DNA of 64,000 nt. Source: Drosophila pseudoobscura (taxonomy: Eukaryota > Arthropoda > Insecta > Diptera > Drosophilidae). Positions 1 to 12,033 of the stretch are shown here, one piece after another. A program made the position numbers and the translations under genes. Each line of letters opens with the position of its first letter. Position 1 is the first letter of the stretch. Under the pieces are notes generated by a model. The model saw only the letters and a program-made list of their open reading frames with translations. It was not told the origin of the DNA and made no database searches. The DNA is taken from contig NC_046679.1 of assembly GCF_009870125.1 (NCBI RefSeq), positions 2,666,001 to 2,730,000 on the forward strand, given 5' to 3'.

Positions 1-3000
1 AACCAAAACAACCCCCACCCTCTAGCGAGGCAGGGTCTCCCCAATGGTCATGTTTACTCAAACTCGTACACAAATGCTTTCATAATTTCAAACCATCCCT
101 ACCCCCGCCCCCAACCCTCCCTACCACACACACACACACCCACAGATACACAAATACACGCATAAATCTTCAGCTGGCGCCATTTCACTCCTTCGCTGGA
201 ACTATAAAAGCCCCAGCCACCGTCTGCGCTGGCAACCTCCTCAGTAACATCAATGTTTTGCTTGTTGTCGTTTGCTTTTCCATTTCCCCAGCTCCAGGCC
301 TGCCCCTGCCCCTGCCACAGCCACTGCCACTGCCACTGGCACTCCATACTCTATCTGGCACCCCCCTGCGTTCTACCAAAAACCCCCCTAGGGACAGCAG
401 CATCCTTCCAATTACTCACACATTCAACGAGCACTCATTTAAACGAAGCACCCAACGCTTACAGCATAACGTCAAAGTTAACTCGCTGGAGCGCGAAGCT
501 TGGCAAGGAGATGGTGGCCAAAAGAGAGAGAGAGAGAGATACAGAGAAAGCGAGAGAGAGAGAGAGCGTGTGTGGCATCCACTCGTGCCACACTGTTCTG
601 CTCGTGCGTTCGTGCCGCCCATTCGTGCGTCCTCGCATCGGGCATGGCATCCTTTTGGCACTCCACTCCGGCAACAATGCTCGCTGATGACGTACCATGG
701 GATGGAGGTCGGAAATTGTCGGATGAAATTATCAGAATTTATGTGCTGATACGTATACGTACTCGAATGGATATTGTTCCTAAGAACACAACAATTACAT
801 TACCTACCATTAAATGAATGTGTGGAAATATCATTTATGAAATAGCTTTTGAGCACCAATTCGAGTCGGACGGGAATGGCGTCCTAGATGCGGCTTCAAT
901 AGCCTGTTATAAGTTTTCATAATTATGATTAGAGTTTTTCATCGTTTTTATAGTTTTTAGTTAAGAAAACATCTTTCGGGGTTCTACTAAAATTTTGCTA
1001 TAAAATTATATTGCATTGTATAAGCTCGTACGCCCCATTTTCAAAATTAGAAATCATTCTTAATGCAATCATAAAAGTACTTTGAAAATACTTTGAGTCG
1101 TAACAAGATCATCCCGTATGCTCAGGAAACGAATTTTAATGGAAAGATCATGGTCAAAACCCTGTAACTGTAAAATCTGTTTAGGGCAAGTCCAATTTTT
1201 AGAAGCAGTTTGAGTGGGAATTAATTGTATTCCGAAAACAAAGTACAACTTTCTCAACGTTTAATTTGTAATATTCATTTAACTATCCTAGATTTGGCAG
1301 CAATTCAAGCCACTGTAAAGGACTAACGCACAGCACTGTACACTCCCACACCCACACACTGGCAGCACAAGAGCACACACACACAAACAGGGAAACCATT
1401 ATCGGCACAATGTTGGAGGATTGTTATACTCGTACGAGTATGCGGGTCCGTTCTATTATAACATTTGAAATCTTGTTACAGCATTGACACAGTGTGCAGT
1501 CGTCCTTTCCTTTTCTCTCTTTTCGCCTTTCTCTCTTTTCTCTGTTGTTCTTTTTTTTGTTTGCAAATTTACGTGTTTGTATGTCTGTGTGCTGTATGCT
1601 GTATGTGTATGTATATGGGCTACTATGCTAAAAGTTTGTTTCCCCATAGAGAATGGCCACACCCCCCCCTCGAGCATCCCCACCAGCATCTCCACTCCAT
1701 CCCGTCCCATCGCACCCAATCTCTCATCCCAACGCAAAGACGCCAGCAGCAACTTGTTTGTGTTCCTGTGTGTGTGTGTGTGTGTGTGAGAGTAGGGGTG
1801 TGTGTACGTGTGTGAGTGTGTAGGGGGGCTGGTGGATGGGGGGTATTCTTGGTAAAGTTTTTGGCTTTCTTTTATTTTCTTTTTCTGTTATTTAATTGTT
1901 TTTGTATTGTTGTTCTTGTTGTTGCGTCTCGTCTTTGACTTCTGAGTTGTCGTTGTAGTTGTCATCGTTCCTCCATAGTCGTTATGGCCTTACATAGAGG
2001 GTATTATGACTTTGAGCAGGTGTTTGCAACGAAGAAAAGCAAGAATTTTCGACCGCATATAAATTGAAAAGCGAAATTCCCCATAGCCGAACAGCTGCCA
2101 TAGATACTATATGTTTTTGGACTGCAATAGCTATAGGAATTATTTTTCTTGTATGCTAATAAAGAATAGGATTGTCGGACTGCAGGATTGGGCTTATTCT
2201 TATCACAATGAAGCTCTGAGCAGGCTTGTCTATTCGCTTCTATATATGTAGTTCCGAACCACTAAGATCCTATCCATAGCCTAAGAAGAAACTGCTTAGG
2301 GAAACTGCTTTTTCGGATATAATTCAACCAACCGATAATAATCGAATCCCTATATAATACCGCATATAAGAACGATGGATTGAAAAATACTTTTAGTGAG
2401 AGTAAAACTACAAAATGTTACAAATGGCAGATTGCTGTATACGAGTTTTTACAGGCCAAGTTTAGACAAAATCAAATCACTCTCGAATCATAAACATATT
2501 TTTGTGTTTGTATTGTAAGATATTTCCTAATTGCTAACTGAAATTAGACCAAAAAACTCTCATTGAAACGATGGATCTACTAGGGTATCAAAAGCTTCTA
2601 TCCCCAAAGGGTAGCAGCTTTCTTTTGTTGTTTCTGTTGTTGCCACTTGTCGTGGCAACTTCGCTGGCTGTTCGTGTATTTGATAACTTTCGTTTTAACT
2701 GTCAATGAAGGCAATTGAAAGTTGCCAGATTGTTGCAAGCTCCCCAACCACCGTTAGAGGCCAGGGCTCGACACGACTTTAAATGGAACTTTTTTCGGGC
2801 AAAGCTTTAAGAGAGAGTTTCGAAGGAGGGGTAGGGGGCGGGGCTGTGTGCAAAAGGATTATCCCGCAGCATCCCCACCCCACCCATCCACTAGATGGTA
2901 GTAAAACACTCACACACACACACACACACTTGCATACAAAGTGGAAACAGAAAGCACACACACACACACTTATACACACATATTTGTCAAACGTAAAACT

Positions 3001-4770
3001 ATGTTGGGGATGTCGCTCTGGCAGCCAGCTGGGCGGCCACCCAGTAGCGAGCGCCACCCACCTCCTCCAACATTGTAGATGTGTATGTATTTATATGTAC
3101 GCAGAGTCACATAATCTCCAAGCACACACACACACTCGCAGAGAGAGAGAGAGGGAGTCGGAGGAAGGAAGGGAGCGAGATGGATGGACAAAAACACAGT
3201 TAGCAATTTACTGTATTTCTATTATGTATGAATTTTTTCGCGTGTGTGTGCCATCAGGCAGCAGGCATTACATCTTCTATGTAGCATGTTTTTTAATACT
3301 CTTATTTTGGTCGTGTCCTTCCAGTGGCAAAAATGGCAGCCCAGAGTCCTTAATGCTCAGCATTATACAGTTATACACACGAATACACCGAAAAGAGAAA
3401 AACTTTCAACTTCAAGAATTTGCTTGCAATTTGAGGACTTTGTTGGCAGTTTTTTGTTGTTGTTTTTTTCTTTTGTCAACTATTTTCAAAAATCAATGTG
3501 CGAGTAACGGTTTACTGCTTAGATTTTCTCCATGTTTCACAGCACTTTTCATCCTTGATTTCTTTCTTTCATTCTTTTCACTCGACGCTACCTTTTGTAG
3601 TTTGAAAATTATTGAAATATCATTTATTGGTTGTTATATGTGTGGATATATACACGCGTTTATTTATTTATACCTATGTATACGCATAGAATTTTTGAAC
3701 GTTAAAAGTTTAGTCAGCTTTGCTTCTTGTTTTGCCGTTGCTTTCCTGCTCTATCTTGTCTATTTGTGTGTTTTTTTTGTTTGGTTTATTTTTTGTAGTG
3801 TAGAAAAAATTAAAAACGCGCCGTTGGTATAAAAATGTTTTTAGCTAATGCGATTTTAACGTTTTGCATGCGAACCAACAACTATTTTGGCCAAGTGCGC
3901 GCTGCCAAAGCAGAAGCTCTCTGAACCAACCGAACGGCCGACGCGACGAATGCCGATGGATGCTGTATATATGGATATACGGATATACATATGTTTGCTG
4001 GCGCAGCGCGCAAAGATAACGGCTGCTCCGAGAGATGCTACGGGGAGATACAAATTGTTGTTTGGATGCTGGCGTCTGCGCAATAATCCCACCTGCCAGC
4101 ATTGCCAGATGCGTCCCGACTCGTCTCGCCTCGGCCGTTTGACACTCACAGCGAGCGACCGCTGCGCGCGCGATTCAAATCGGACAGCGCTCGGAAGGGG
4201 GTGCGAGTAGTAATTAGAATTTATGGCTTAACTGGAAGCGGGAAATCATAAATAGACTAGCAGCAGTGATCACGTGAACCAGCACTCTCGTGTTCAGGCA
4301 AGCGGATGCGCAGGCAAAGCGGATAGGGTGTACACACGTTTCACTTGTGGGATGGGAGGGGCCGCAGGCAGACGACGCCGGGTCTTGATGATAACGACCA
4401 CTATTGAAAACAACAGTTTTCGAAAAACAAAATATTACAGTAAGAGCCCGCTAAGACATAAATATGTGACAAAATGCTCAAGTGCATACAGATCAGAGTA
4501 GGTTCTATACGGTACCTGTCCTTTGATTTCAGTTAAAAAGGTGTCCATTCAGAAGGGAAAGGCTTGAATAGTAAATTCTGATCGCTTATCTCAGATTCTT
4601 CTGGAAATTCCACGAGCAGGCTCTACTGTTCACTGTACTCAAAACTCAACCGCACTACAGGCAAGACAGCGGCAACGATCGCCGCTGAATTTTTCCTTTA
4701 TCAGGTCAGGCTGGCGGCATTGATGACTTCTTACGAAATCGACCATCTCACAATGAGTTGATGATGCCCG
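1..4770. other. gene-poor, microsatellite-rich intergenic or intronic DNA
   Basis: I see no coding gene here. The open frames are short, low in complexity and overlap on both strands. The stretch holds CA/GT runs (about 130-160, 1370-1385, 1768-1790, 2910-2970, 3125-3140), a GA-rich tract at 523-566, and several ACTCGTA octamers (for example 62-69 and 1428-1435). It may be distal regulatory DNA or an intron of a neighbour outside the window. Confidence 0.6.
523..566. repeat. GAGA tract (GA)n
   Basis: Two GA runs are separated by a short ATACAGAGAAAGC spacer. Such tracts are the binding substrate of GAGA factor (Trl) and commonly lie in fly promoters or Polycomb response elements. No transcript start can be assigned beside it, so it is annotated only as a repeat with possible regulatory function. 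Confidence 0.6.
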
Positions 4771-4778
4771 AGCGGTTC

Positions 4779-4815
4779 TATAAATATCGCAGGTCTCGTG
4801 CCAGACGCCATCAGT
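4779..4815 (+). promoter_or_regulatory. TATA box plus initiator of the alkaline phosphatase gene
   Basis: TATAAATA lies at 4779-4786. A TCAGT initiator lies at 4811-4815, with its A about 34 bases downstream. The first ATG follows at 4864, leaving a 5' UTR of about 50 bases. This fits a focused, tissue-regulated promoter, as expected for a gut or epithelial secreted enzyme. Confidence 0.6.
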
Positions 4816-4863
4816 GGCACGGAAAACGTGAACCGAAACGCATTGACAGTATTGACAGCAGCA

Positions 4864-6567
4864 ATGATGAGGCTGCAGATCGTCCCAATCCTTTTCTGGC
4901 TGAGTGCGCTGGTCAGCGGTCGAGGTAAGTGAGCTCAAAGTCTGTGAAGTGAATCTTGAGGGCGATCTAACGCAACTGTACCTCCGCAACTAGTGCTGGA
5001 CACTCGGGAAACAGAGCGACGCATGCACCCGCTCTTCTCGGCGGGATCAGCAGCTGGCAGTCGACTCAAGCGAGCCATGCCCATGATCGTGTTTGACCCC
5101 CTGAAGGCGGAGGAGCAGTACGCCGAGTACTGGCAGGGACTGGCTCATCAAACCCTCGACCAGCAGCTGGAGAGCAAGCTGCGGCTGAACACCCAGCTGG
5201 CCAAGAATGTGATGCTATTTTTGGGCGACGGCATGTCCATACCCACCCTCACGGCGGGACGCGTCTACCTGGGCGGCGAGGAGAAGCAGTTCTCCTTCGA
5301 GCAGTTCCCCTATGTGGGCCTGAGCAAGACCTACTGCGCCAACATGCAGGTGGCGGACTCCGCCTGCACGGCCACCGCCTACCTCGGCGGAGTGAAGGCC
5401 AACTACGGCACGGTGGGCGTTAGTGCGGCCGTACAGGTGAAGGACTGCCTGGCCCAGGCTCAGCCGGCGCACCATGTGGCCTCCATTGCCGCGTGGGCCC
5501 AGCAACAGGGCATGGCCACGGGTCTGATCACCACCACTTCGGTCACGCACGCCTCCCCCGCGGGCATATACGCCCACACGGCCAATCGCAACTGGGAGAA
5601 CGATGCAGAGGTCATAGCGGACAACGGGGATCCCAGCCTCTGTCCGGACATTGCCGCCCAGCTGGTGAACAGTCCGGTCGGCCAGAAACTGAATGTGATC
5701 CTGGGCGGAGGGCGCCAGAACTTCCTGCCCAAGACCGTCAGGGATGTGAGTGGTGCCCCGGGCCGACGACTCGACGGACGCAATCTCATCGAGGAGTGGC
5801 AGCGCCAGCACACCAACAGCGCCCACTACGTCCAGACGCGACGCGAGCTGCTCGGCCTCTCCAATCACACCTCTCGGGTGCTCGGCTTGTTTGCGCCCTA
5901 CCACATGCCCTACCACCTGGACGCCGACGCCGAGGAGCATCCCACGCTGGAGGAGATGGTGCAGGTGGCCATGGGCATACTGGAGCGGCAGAGTGCCGGA
6001 CGGGGCTACTTTCTGTTCGTGGAGGGCGGGCGCATCGATCATGGACACCACGACACCCTGGCCCTGCGCGCCATCGACGAAACGGCCGAGTTCGACAAGT
6101 CCGTGCGATGGGCTCGCACCCACAGCAGCACCGATGACACCCTGATCGTGGTCACATCGGATCACTCGCACACCATGTCGCTGGCGGGCTACTCCAGCCG
6201 CAAGAACGACATCTTCGGGATCAACAACGGCCAGCTGGCGGCAGACGATCTGCCGTATGCAACGCTCAGCTATGCCAATGGGCCCGGCTACAACTCCAAC
6301 TACCTGCGGGAGGGGGGAGCCGTGAAGCGGAAGAACCTGCGGGCCATCAACATGAAGAACAAGGACTTTATGTTCCCCAGCACGGTGCCGCTGGAGTCGG
6401 AGACTCATGGCGGCGATGATGTGGCCGTCTTTGCCAGCGGTCCCTATGCCCAGCTCTTCACTGGCGTCTTTGAGCAGCACTTCATCCCCCATGCAATGGG
6501 CTATGCCTCCTGTCTGACCGAGCGAAATATGTGCCTGGATGGGGGCATGGCGCGGAGACCGCGTTAA
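4864..6567 (+). CDS. alkaline phosphatase, secreted, two exons
   Basis: The gene encodes a metal-dependent phosphomonoesterase of the alkaline phosphatase family. Exon 1 is 4864-4924 and exon 2 is 4994-6567, split by a 69-base GTAAGT...TAG intron; about 544 residues. Exon 1 encodes a hydrophobic signal peptide (MRLQIVPILFWLSALVSG), so ATG 4864 or the adjacent ATG 4867 is the start. Family landmarks are in order: LGDGMS with the first metal-binding Asp (about residues 97-102), the nucleophile Ser in ADSACTATA (about S143), VTHASPAG, the EGGRIDHGHHD metal site, TSDHSHT, and ESETHGGDDV with the last His. All catalytic residues I can check are present. The C-terminus has no obvious hydrophobic GPI-attachment tail, which suggests a soluble form. 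Flies carry many Alp paralogues; I cannot say which one this is. A 425-residue antisense frame is a shadow. Confidence 0.93.
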
Positions 6568-6833
6568 GTCGGGACTCTAAGGAAATACGGTATTATTCTC
6601 AAAATAAGAGCATTCTCTAGGCTAATTAATAATCTAAGGGGAGGGATACTTAAATATACACTACATATTTGAAAACTGAACTGAAAATTGAACAATCTAA
6701 ACACTAGGAGATTGTTATACATATATCGGTTACTTTCTTGTCGAGGCTCATAACGACTCAAGTACCAGGAGATCTTTAAAAAAGTAACGTAAAATTCTTA
6801 AATTTTGTATTTTCCATCTGAATATTACGGATA

Positions 6834-7751
6834 ATGTTCCGCTTGGTTCTTGTTAATGCCCGTGCTCTCCTTGGAGGACAAGAAAAAGGTAGAAAAAGCT
6901 GCCCAATGGTGGGGGTGGATCGCCTCTACGCTAGATATCAGTTTAAAAGGCCGAAACCCTTCTACTATCCCGATCGCAAGGAGGAGGCCGAGCGCAAGGC
7001 TGAAGCAGCAACCAAAGAAATAGTTGAGATGGAGAACAGCGGACTGCGGCCAAAGAACTTCTGTTACAAGGTCCTGGGCGTCAGCAAGTACGCAACCATC
7101 GAAGAAATCCGCGACGCCTACCTGGTACTGGCCAAGCGCTACTATCCAGATGTAACGCGCTCTAAGAGGGCTCTCAACCAATTTCAGGAGATCTCCAACT
7201 CGTATCGTATTCTTACTGATGCAAACAAAAGGCTGGAATATGACCATAGCAAAAACGTGGCGATTGAAAAGGCCTTGTCCAAGCCTCCGAAGAAATTACG
7301 GCAGAAGTGGCATAAAACTAAGCAACTTCAATCGGCAATATCCGCCAACGAAGGTGAGATGTTGTTGTATCCCTTTGATTTGACTTCATAATGATCTCCC
7401 ATCCCACATGTAGAAGAGGCTACCCTTGGCTGCAATAAACTCTTCGACCTGTGGTACTTAAGGAAGTGTGAAAAGTGCGGGGGCACGCCCCAGTTGTTGT
7501 CAGATCGCGATGTCGAGAAGGAGCCATGCCGCCGCTGCCATGGCACAGGCAAGGTGTTCAGTCAATCATGCGGAACCCATGCGGACATACTGTCAGACGT
7601 CGAGATGCTGGTTATAAAAAGTAAGGGTGTACGCAGGAATGGAGTGGGCAAACGTATTGACACAGTGAAGGTTTTCGTTCCCCATAAACTGTCTGCGGAG
7701 CAGCGTCTTCTGATTCTGGCATTGGCCGAAACAGAGGACCCCATCTTTTGA
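6834..7751 (+). CDS. DnaJ-like protein with substituted HPD motif
   Basis: Exon 1 is 6834-7353 and exon 2 is 7414-7751, joined across a 60-base GTGAGA...TAG intron; 285 residues. The J domain spans about residues 76-150 (FCYKVLGVSKYATIEEIRD onward). The HPD tripeptide needed to stimulate Hsp70 ATPase reads YPD at residues 104-106. A partial cysteine-rich segment follows (CEKCGG...CRRCHGTGK), retaining about two of the four CXXCXG repeats of type A J-proteins, and then a short domain resembling the DnaJ C-terminal substrate domain. The basic N-terminus could be a mitochondrial presequence. The gene starts about 270 bases after the phosphatase stop on the same strand. The fold assignment is firm; co-chaperone activity is doubtful because of the His to Tyr change. 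Confidence 0.85.
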
Positions 7752-7875
7752 GATAACAGCGTGGGACGCAAGGAAGAAGTCCATGGCGGTGGCTCTCAGA
7801 AGGAATAAGCAATTCGTAATCTATATTGGGAGCTGGGATCCAGAAATTTCGTTGGCGCCATGGTCGATGTAATGT

Positions 7876-7933
7876 AGCTGTCTGGCAGCCTCGTTTGGTA
7901 TCACAGCTGTCTGGCAGCCTTGCTTGGCATCGC
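7876..7933. repeat. 29-base tandem duplication
   Basis: AGCTGTCTGGCAGCC followed by TCGTTTGGTATCAC is repeated at once as AGCTGTCTGGCAGCC followed by TTGCTTGGCATCGC. The first 15 bases are identical and the second halves differ at about four positions, consistent with an older local duplication next to the possible promoter at 7953. Confidence 0.8.
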
Positions 7934-7952
7934 GGATTTATTTTGTTCTTAC

Positions 7953-8073
7953 CTACGGCCACACTACCAGCAAAACACAAACAAAATAGGTATTTTTCTG
8001 CTACCAAAAAAAGTGTTAAAAAACAGGCTCCAGGTGTTGAGATATTTAATGGAAATTTGCTAAATAAAGTGAG
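7953..8073 (+). promoter_or_regulatory. possible Motif 1/Motif 6 promoter with short 5' UTR exon
   Basis: A CGGCCACACT sequence near 7960 resembles Ohler Motif 1 (GGTCACACT). AGGTATTTTT near 7987 resembles Motif 6. A consensus donor AAA|GTGAGT follows at about 8068. This arrangement is typical of TATA-less housekeeping fly promoters with a noncoding first exon. If real, the downstream plus-strand gene is atl at 13431, which would place Wsck antisense inside its first intron. Both motifs carry mismatches, so the call is weak. Confidence 0.3.
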
Positions 8074-9517
8074 TAAAGTACACGCATTGACTGGGCGAAA
8101 ATATAATTCATGAAATGTGCGCAGTTGGGGCCAGAGTTGGAGCGGTGTGCGTGTCCGTGTGTCAGCAACCAGTTTTGTGGGACTTGCGCTCCAGAGAGAT
8201 AATTCGGTTGTGTGTGTGTGCATTTGTGTGTGTATATATGTGATAAAAACAATAACAATTTACACGCAATGCAAAACATTCAAAAAGTTGGATCATTTTG
8301 CACCCGCCATCGTCATTTACCAACACTTTTGCTTGGTTGGATTACGTTGTCCGACCGCTGGCTAGCATCATCATTTCAGGGCTCGCAGCTTGATTTATTA
8401 ATAATTATTGTCTATGGGTACATTTGTATGTATTGGGGGTACGGCACTGTAGTGCTCCCCGTTTGGGTAAGGAACGTCATTCACCTTGACTTGTGTGCCG
8501 TGCCAGGTGGAGCGTTGCGTCTGTCCAAAAGTCATTCCCCGCTCAATGCTGATTTCTGCTGCGCTTCATTTCACATGGGGCACTCCAAAACACTCAGTCA
8601 TCCAGGCAGAGTACCATGGAGCATGTGCTCCATCGTATAACACGTCGACAAGACAATTTAGTGGCTATCGATGGGGATGGCTTATCAGCTGCCACAAAAG
8701 ATCCGGGCGATAAGCAGGCCGAGCCACTGACTGCCATTTGGACATTATGGCCGACAATGTGTCTCAAAGAATCAGATATACACTAGACGAACGTGGGCAA
8801 ATATTTGCGATCTTTATGACTAATTCTTAGGATATTGAGATCGTGCCAAAACTTGAGAGGTTGCTCTTGTCGCTCTTCAGATAATTTTGTGTTGGTTTAA
8901 TTAAACAAAGCATTTTTCGTGCAGAAGCAGGGCCCCCCGTTGGTGCAAGACCTTTAAACCTGATTAATCGTCAATTTTGATACACATACACAAAGGTAAA
9001 CTGATGTACATATGCACCGATTCTTGCTTAGTTGTATATTTTCTATTATTAATTGCTGCTCGCCAGCGATCAAAGTTTTCTCGCCCGCTCGCTCTCTCAC
9101 TTGCTCGGCGATCGGCGCCTGGCCTGCCTGCCCTCTCTTTGCCAATTTTGCTTTGGATTCGGTTTAGTTATTGCTTTTGCCTTGTGCCGTGCAGTTTGTG
9201 CAACATCTTCGGGGGTTCACTGTTGTCTCTAGGTAAATGGATTACAAGATCTTCAGATCTTTTGCTAAGCACTTTTACTCCACGCTTCGATTCGCTCTCG
9301 CTCCCCGTCCAGCACTTTCGATTGAACTTTGTTTCGACTGGGAAAAGTCCCACACACTTGGTTAATTGTTTTGTAGTCGGATTCGCGGATTCCGATCAGC
9401 TTTAGCATACATTTCCGTTTATATTTGATATATATAAATATATATACAACAATATCAGACGACTCCTATGGGGTATACGATCGATTACGTTCGTTTTTGT
9501 TCGCTAAAGCCTATTTA

Positions 9518-12033
9518 CTATTTGGCCTCCAGCTGCGGCAGATGTAGGGGCAGTGGATCTAGTGCTGCACCCGCTGTGGCTGCTGCACGATCGAAGCAGA
9601 GAGCATGACGCGGTGAGGTCATTAGTTGACGCACCCCGAAGGCCACATCTTCGAAGCTGATGCGCTCGCTGGGCTCCAGCTGCCAGCAGTTGAGCAGCAG
9701 CTGGTAGAGATCCCCGTAAACGTAGGCGGGCTGGGCCGGACGCACTGCCGCCCGTATGGCGTCCAAAAGCTGCTGACTGTTGGCCACCATATTCGCATAT
9801 GGCGTGCCGCCCAGAGCGCAGCATTCCCAGGCGACGCAGGCCAGCGCCCACACATCCGACTTGATCGAATGGTGCTGATGATGGCGCAGGACCTCCGGGG
9901 CCAGCCAGCGGCTCTGGTCCAGCTGCTCGCAGCTGTTGTGGATGTAGTGAAGCGGTCCGAAGACGCAGAGTTTCACCTTGGACTCGGCGTTGATGTAGAC
10001 GCTGTGCGAGCAGAGCTGTCGATGCACGACCCGGCAGCTGGCAAGGTACGACATGGCAGTGGCCAGCTCATAGATCCACTGTAGAACCAGCTGCTCGGAG
10101 AGGGAGGTCAATCGCGGTGACGCCGGCGCCGTCTGGCGACTCTCGAGGAGTCGTCTCTTGAGACTCACGCGCTGCAGCTCGAAGACCAGATAGAACCAGT
10201 CGGGACTGGCCGATATGCCATAGAAATTGAGCAGATGCTGATGCCGCTCCAGCTGGGAAAGCTGCCGCAACTCCCTCAGTAGCTGGGCCTGGGCAATGCC
10301 ATTCAGTTCATCCAATGACAGGATATGTAGGGCGCAGTCCTTGGCGGTATCGTTCGAAGCAAACTTTCCCGAGATGATCTCTCCGAAGCGGCCCTCGCCA
10401 ATCACATCGTTGACATTCAGGCGGAGGGCATTGCGCGGCAGGCGATCGAATCCGTCGACCAGCTGCTGAAGCTGTTGCTTAAAGGTCTCCAGCGAAGGGG
10501 GGGTGGCCAGCTCCTCTTCCACCAGGTAACCATTGTTCTCGCGCTCAATGATCGGCGTCTGCAGGGTCATCTCGTGGCCATTTCGTCCTCCTATCCTTCC
10601 CCCGCTGCAGGTTTTGTAGCGCAGATAGAAGTAAGCGATCAGGCTGAGCAGCAGACAGCTGCCGAAGACCACGCAGGTGACCGCCAGGGCCACCACCGAC
10701 GACTGACCCTTCTCGAAGGTGGCATAGCTGAAGTCGTCCATCGAAGTGGTGTGCTGTCCGTGGGTGCTTCGCGTGTACAGAGTTTTGGTCACGCCATCCA
10801 ATTCGCTCACCTAAATATCACAAAAGAAGGCTAGAAACGAAGAAGGTAGCAGCTCCGTGGAGGAATACTCACCACTCCCAGGCTTACGTGGACATGGGCG
10901 GCGGGCTGCTCGAGCGGGGCATTGCGGTACCGTCCGTAGAGCTTGCCGTCGCCCACCACAAACTGGCGGGTGCGATTGTCCTCCGGCCTGTCGTAGTCCA
11001 GCTCGGCCGCAATGTAGTAGGGCGTTCCATCCTGCTGCGCCTGCTGCCAGCTGCCCAGCAGCTGCTCATCGAATGGCTGGCTGAGGGCATCGTCCACGTA
11101 CTCCACGATGATGAGGAGCTTGCTCACAGGCCCATTGTCGTTGCGGACGGGGGCCAGTTCCACAGTCAGGGTTCGATCTGCGCGCGTCAGAATCTTGGGT
11201 TGCGGCGGGACTGGACTTGGGGAGCCCACCTCAGTGCTGGCCGCCAGGCTGTCATGTCCACATTCCGTCTGTCCGGGCTGCTGTTGCTCCATGCAGATGG
11301 CTCGCACCGTCACGTTGTAGAGCGTGGCCGGATGGAGGTCCGTCAGCTCAAACTGCGACTCTGTGCTCTGCACCATGAACTCTGGCTGGGGGAAGGCGGG
11401 CAGGGATGAGTAGGTCTTGACCACTTGGGCGCGTATCAGGAAGCTGGCTATCTGCTGGGTGGGCATCACAGCCTGGGCTCCGGCCAGGAGCAGCTTGCGC
11501 GGCTCATAGGCATCCCAGGCAACGGTTAGGCTGTTCTCGGTGCGATTGGACACTCGCAGATGGTGGGGCGCTGGCCGTCTCGTCAGCGTGGTGGAGTAGT
11601 AGGAGTGGACACCGACGCCTCCGCAGTACTGGGCCTTGTTGGCCAGGCACCGGGTGTTGCATAGCTGCTCGTCCTGCTGATCCTGCGCCTCCAGGGCGTT
11701 GGCACAGAAGCACTTCTCGGCCGCCAGCACGGCATAAAGATGGCCCTGGTGCTCGCAAATCTCGATGCAGGTCTGCGGCGTCTTGGCGTACACCGATTCG
11801 TGCAGCAGATCCGTGCGGGCCGTGTAGCAGCCGACGTAGTAGTACACAGGCGTCTGCTCTGGCACACAGGATGCTCCGGCCCATAGCCAGAGCATGGCCA
11901 CGAGGCAGGCGGCCAGCCGCTGTGCAATCGGAACAGGGCGGTGTCCGCATCCAAATTCGAGTCCGAGTCCGAGCTGCATGCTGTCTGAATGGCGAGTGAC
12001 CCTCGTGGTGGTTTTCCAGCAGTCGGGGAGCAC
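9518..12033 (-). CDS. Wsck: Wsck, WSC/FN3 receptor with tyrosine-kinase-like domain
   Basis: Exon 1 is 12033-10873 and exon 2 is 10810-9518, separated by a 62-base intron in phase 0; up to 817 residues. The start could instead be ATG 11979, which leads directly into the hydrophobic signal (RLAACLVAMLWLWAGASC). In order: a cysteine-rich WSC domain (VGCYTARTD...CIEICEHQGH...CFCANAL...YCGGVGVHSYY), FN3-like segments (HLRVSNRTENSLTVAWDAYEP and a second near the end of exon 1), a transmembrane helix (VVALAVTCVVFGSCLLLSLIAYFYL), and a kinase fold with a glycine loop (IGEGRFGE). The ATP-binding Lys position reads CALHIL, the catalytic loop HRQLCSHSV and the DFG site VFG, so all three catalytic residues are replaced. 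The C-lobe is well kept (WLAPEVL, SDVWALACVAWE). The WSC-FN3-kinase architecture identifies fly Wsck. It lies head to head with atl. Confidence 0.88.

Larger units (their letters stand above)
7752..9517. other. intergenic region between the DnaJ-like gene and the 3' end of Wsck
   Basis: I recognise no coding gene. The stretch contains a 29-base tandem duplication (7876-7933), a possible promoter with a splice donor (7953-8073), a GT microsatellite near 8200-8235, and AT-rich DNA that probably includes the Wsck 3' UTR on the minus strand. The longest open frame (7612-8223, minus) overlaps the DnaJ exon antisense and has no family features. Confidence 0.5.

Noticed and set aside
2783-3832. 349-codon plus-strand frame in the left gene-poor region
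   Set aside because: Composed of CA, GA and T-rich microsatellite translations (His/Thr, Arg/Glu, Phe/Leu runs) with no conserved segment.
5215-6492. 425-codon antisense open frame over the alkaline phosphatase exon
   Set aside because: It is the exact complement of a GC-rich coding exon, shows no family features and is explained by codon bias.
7612-8223. 203-codon minus-strand frame
   Set aside because: Its C-terminal third is antisense to the DnaJ exon and the rest covers the tandem duplication and the GT repeat.
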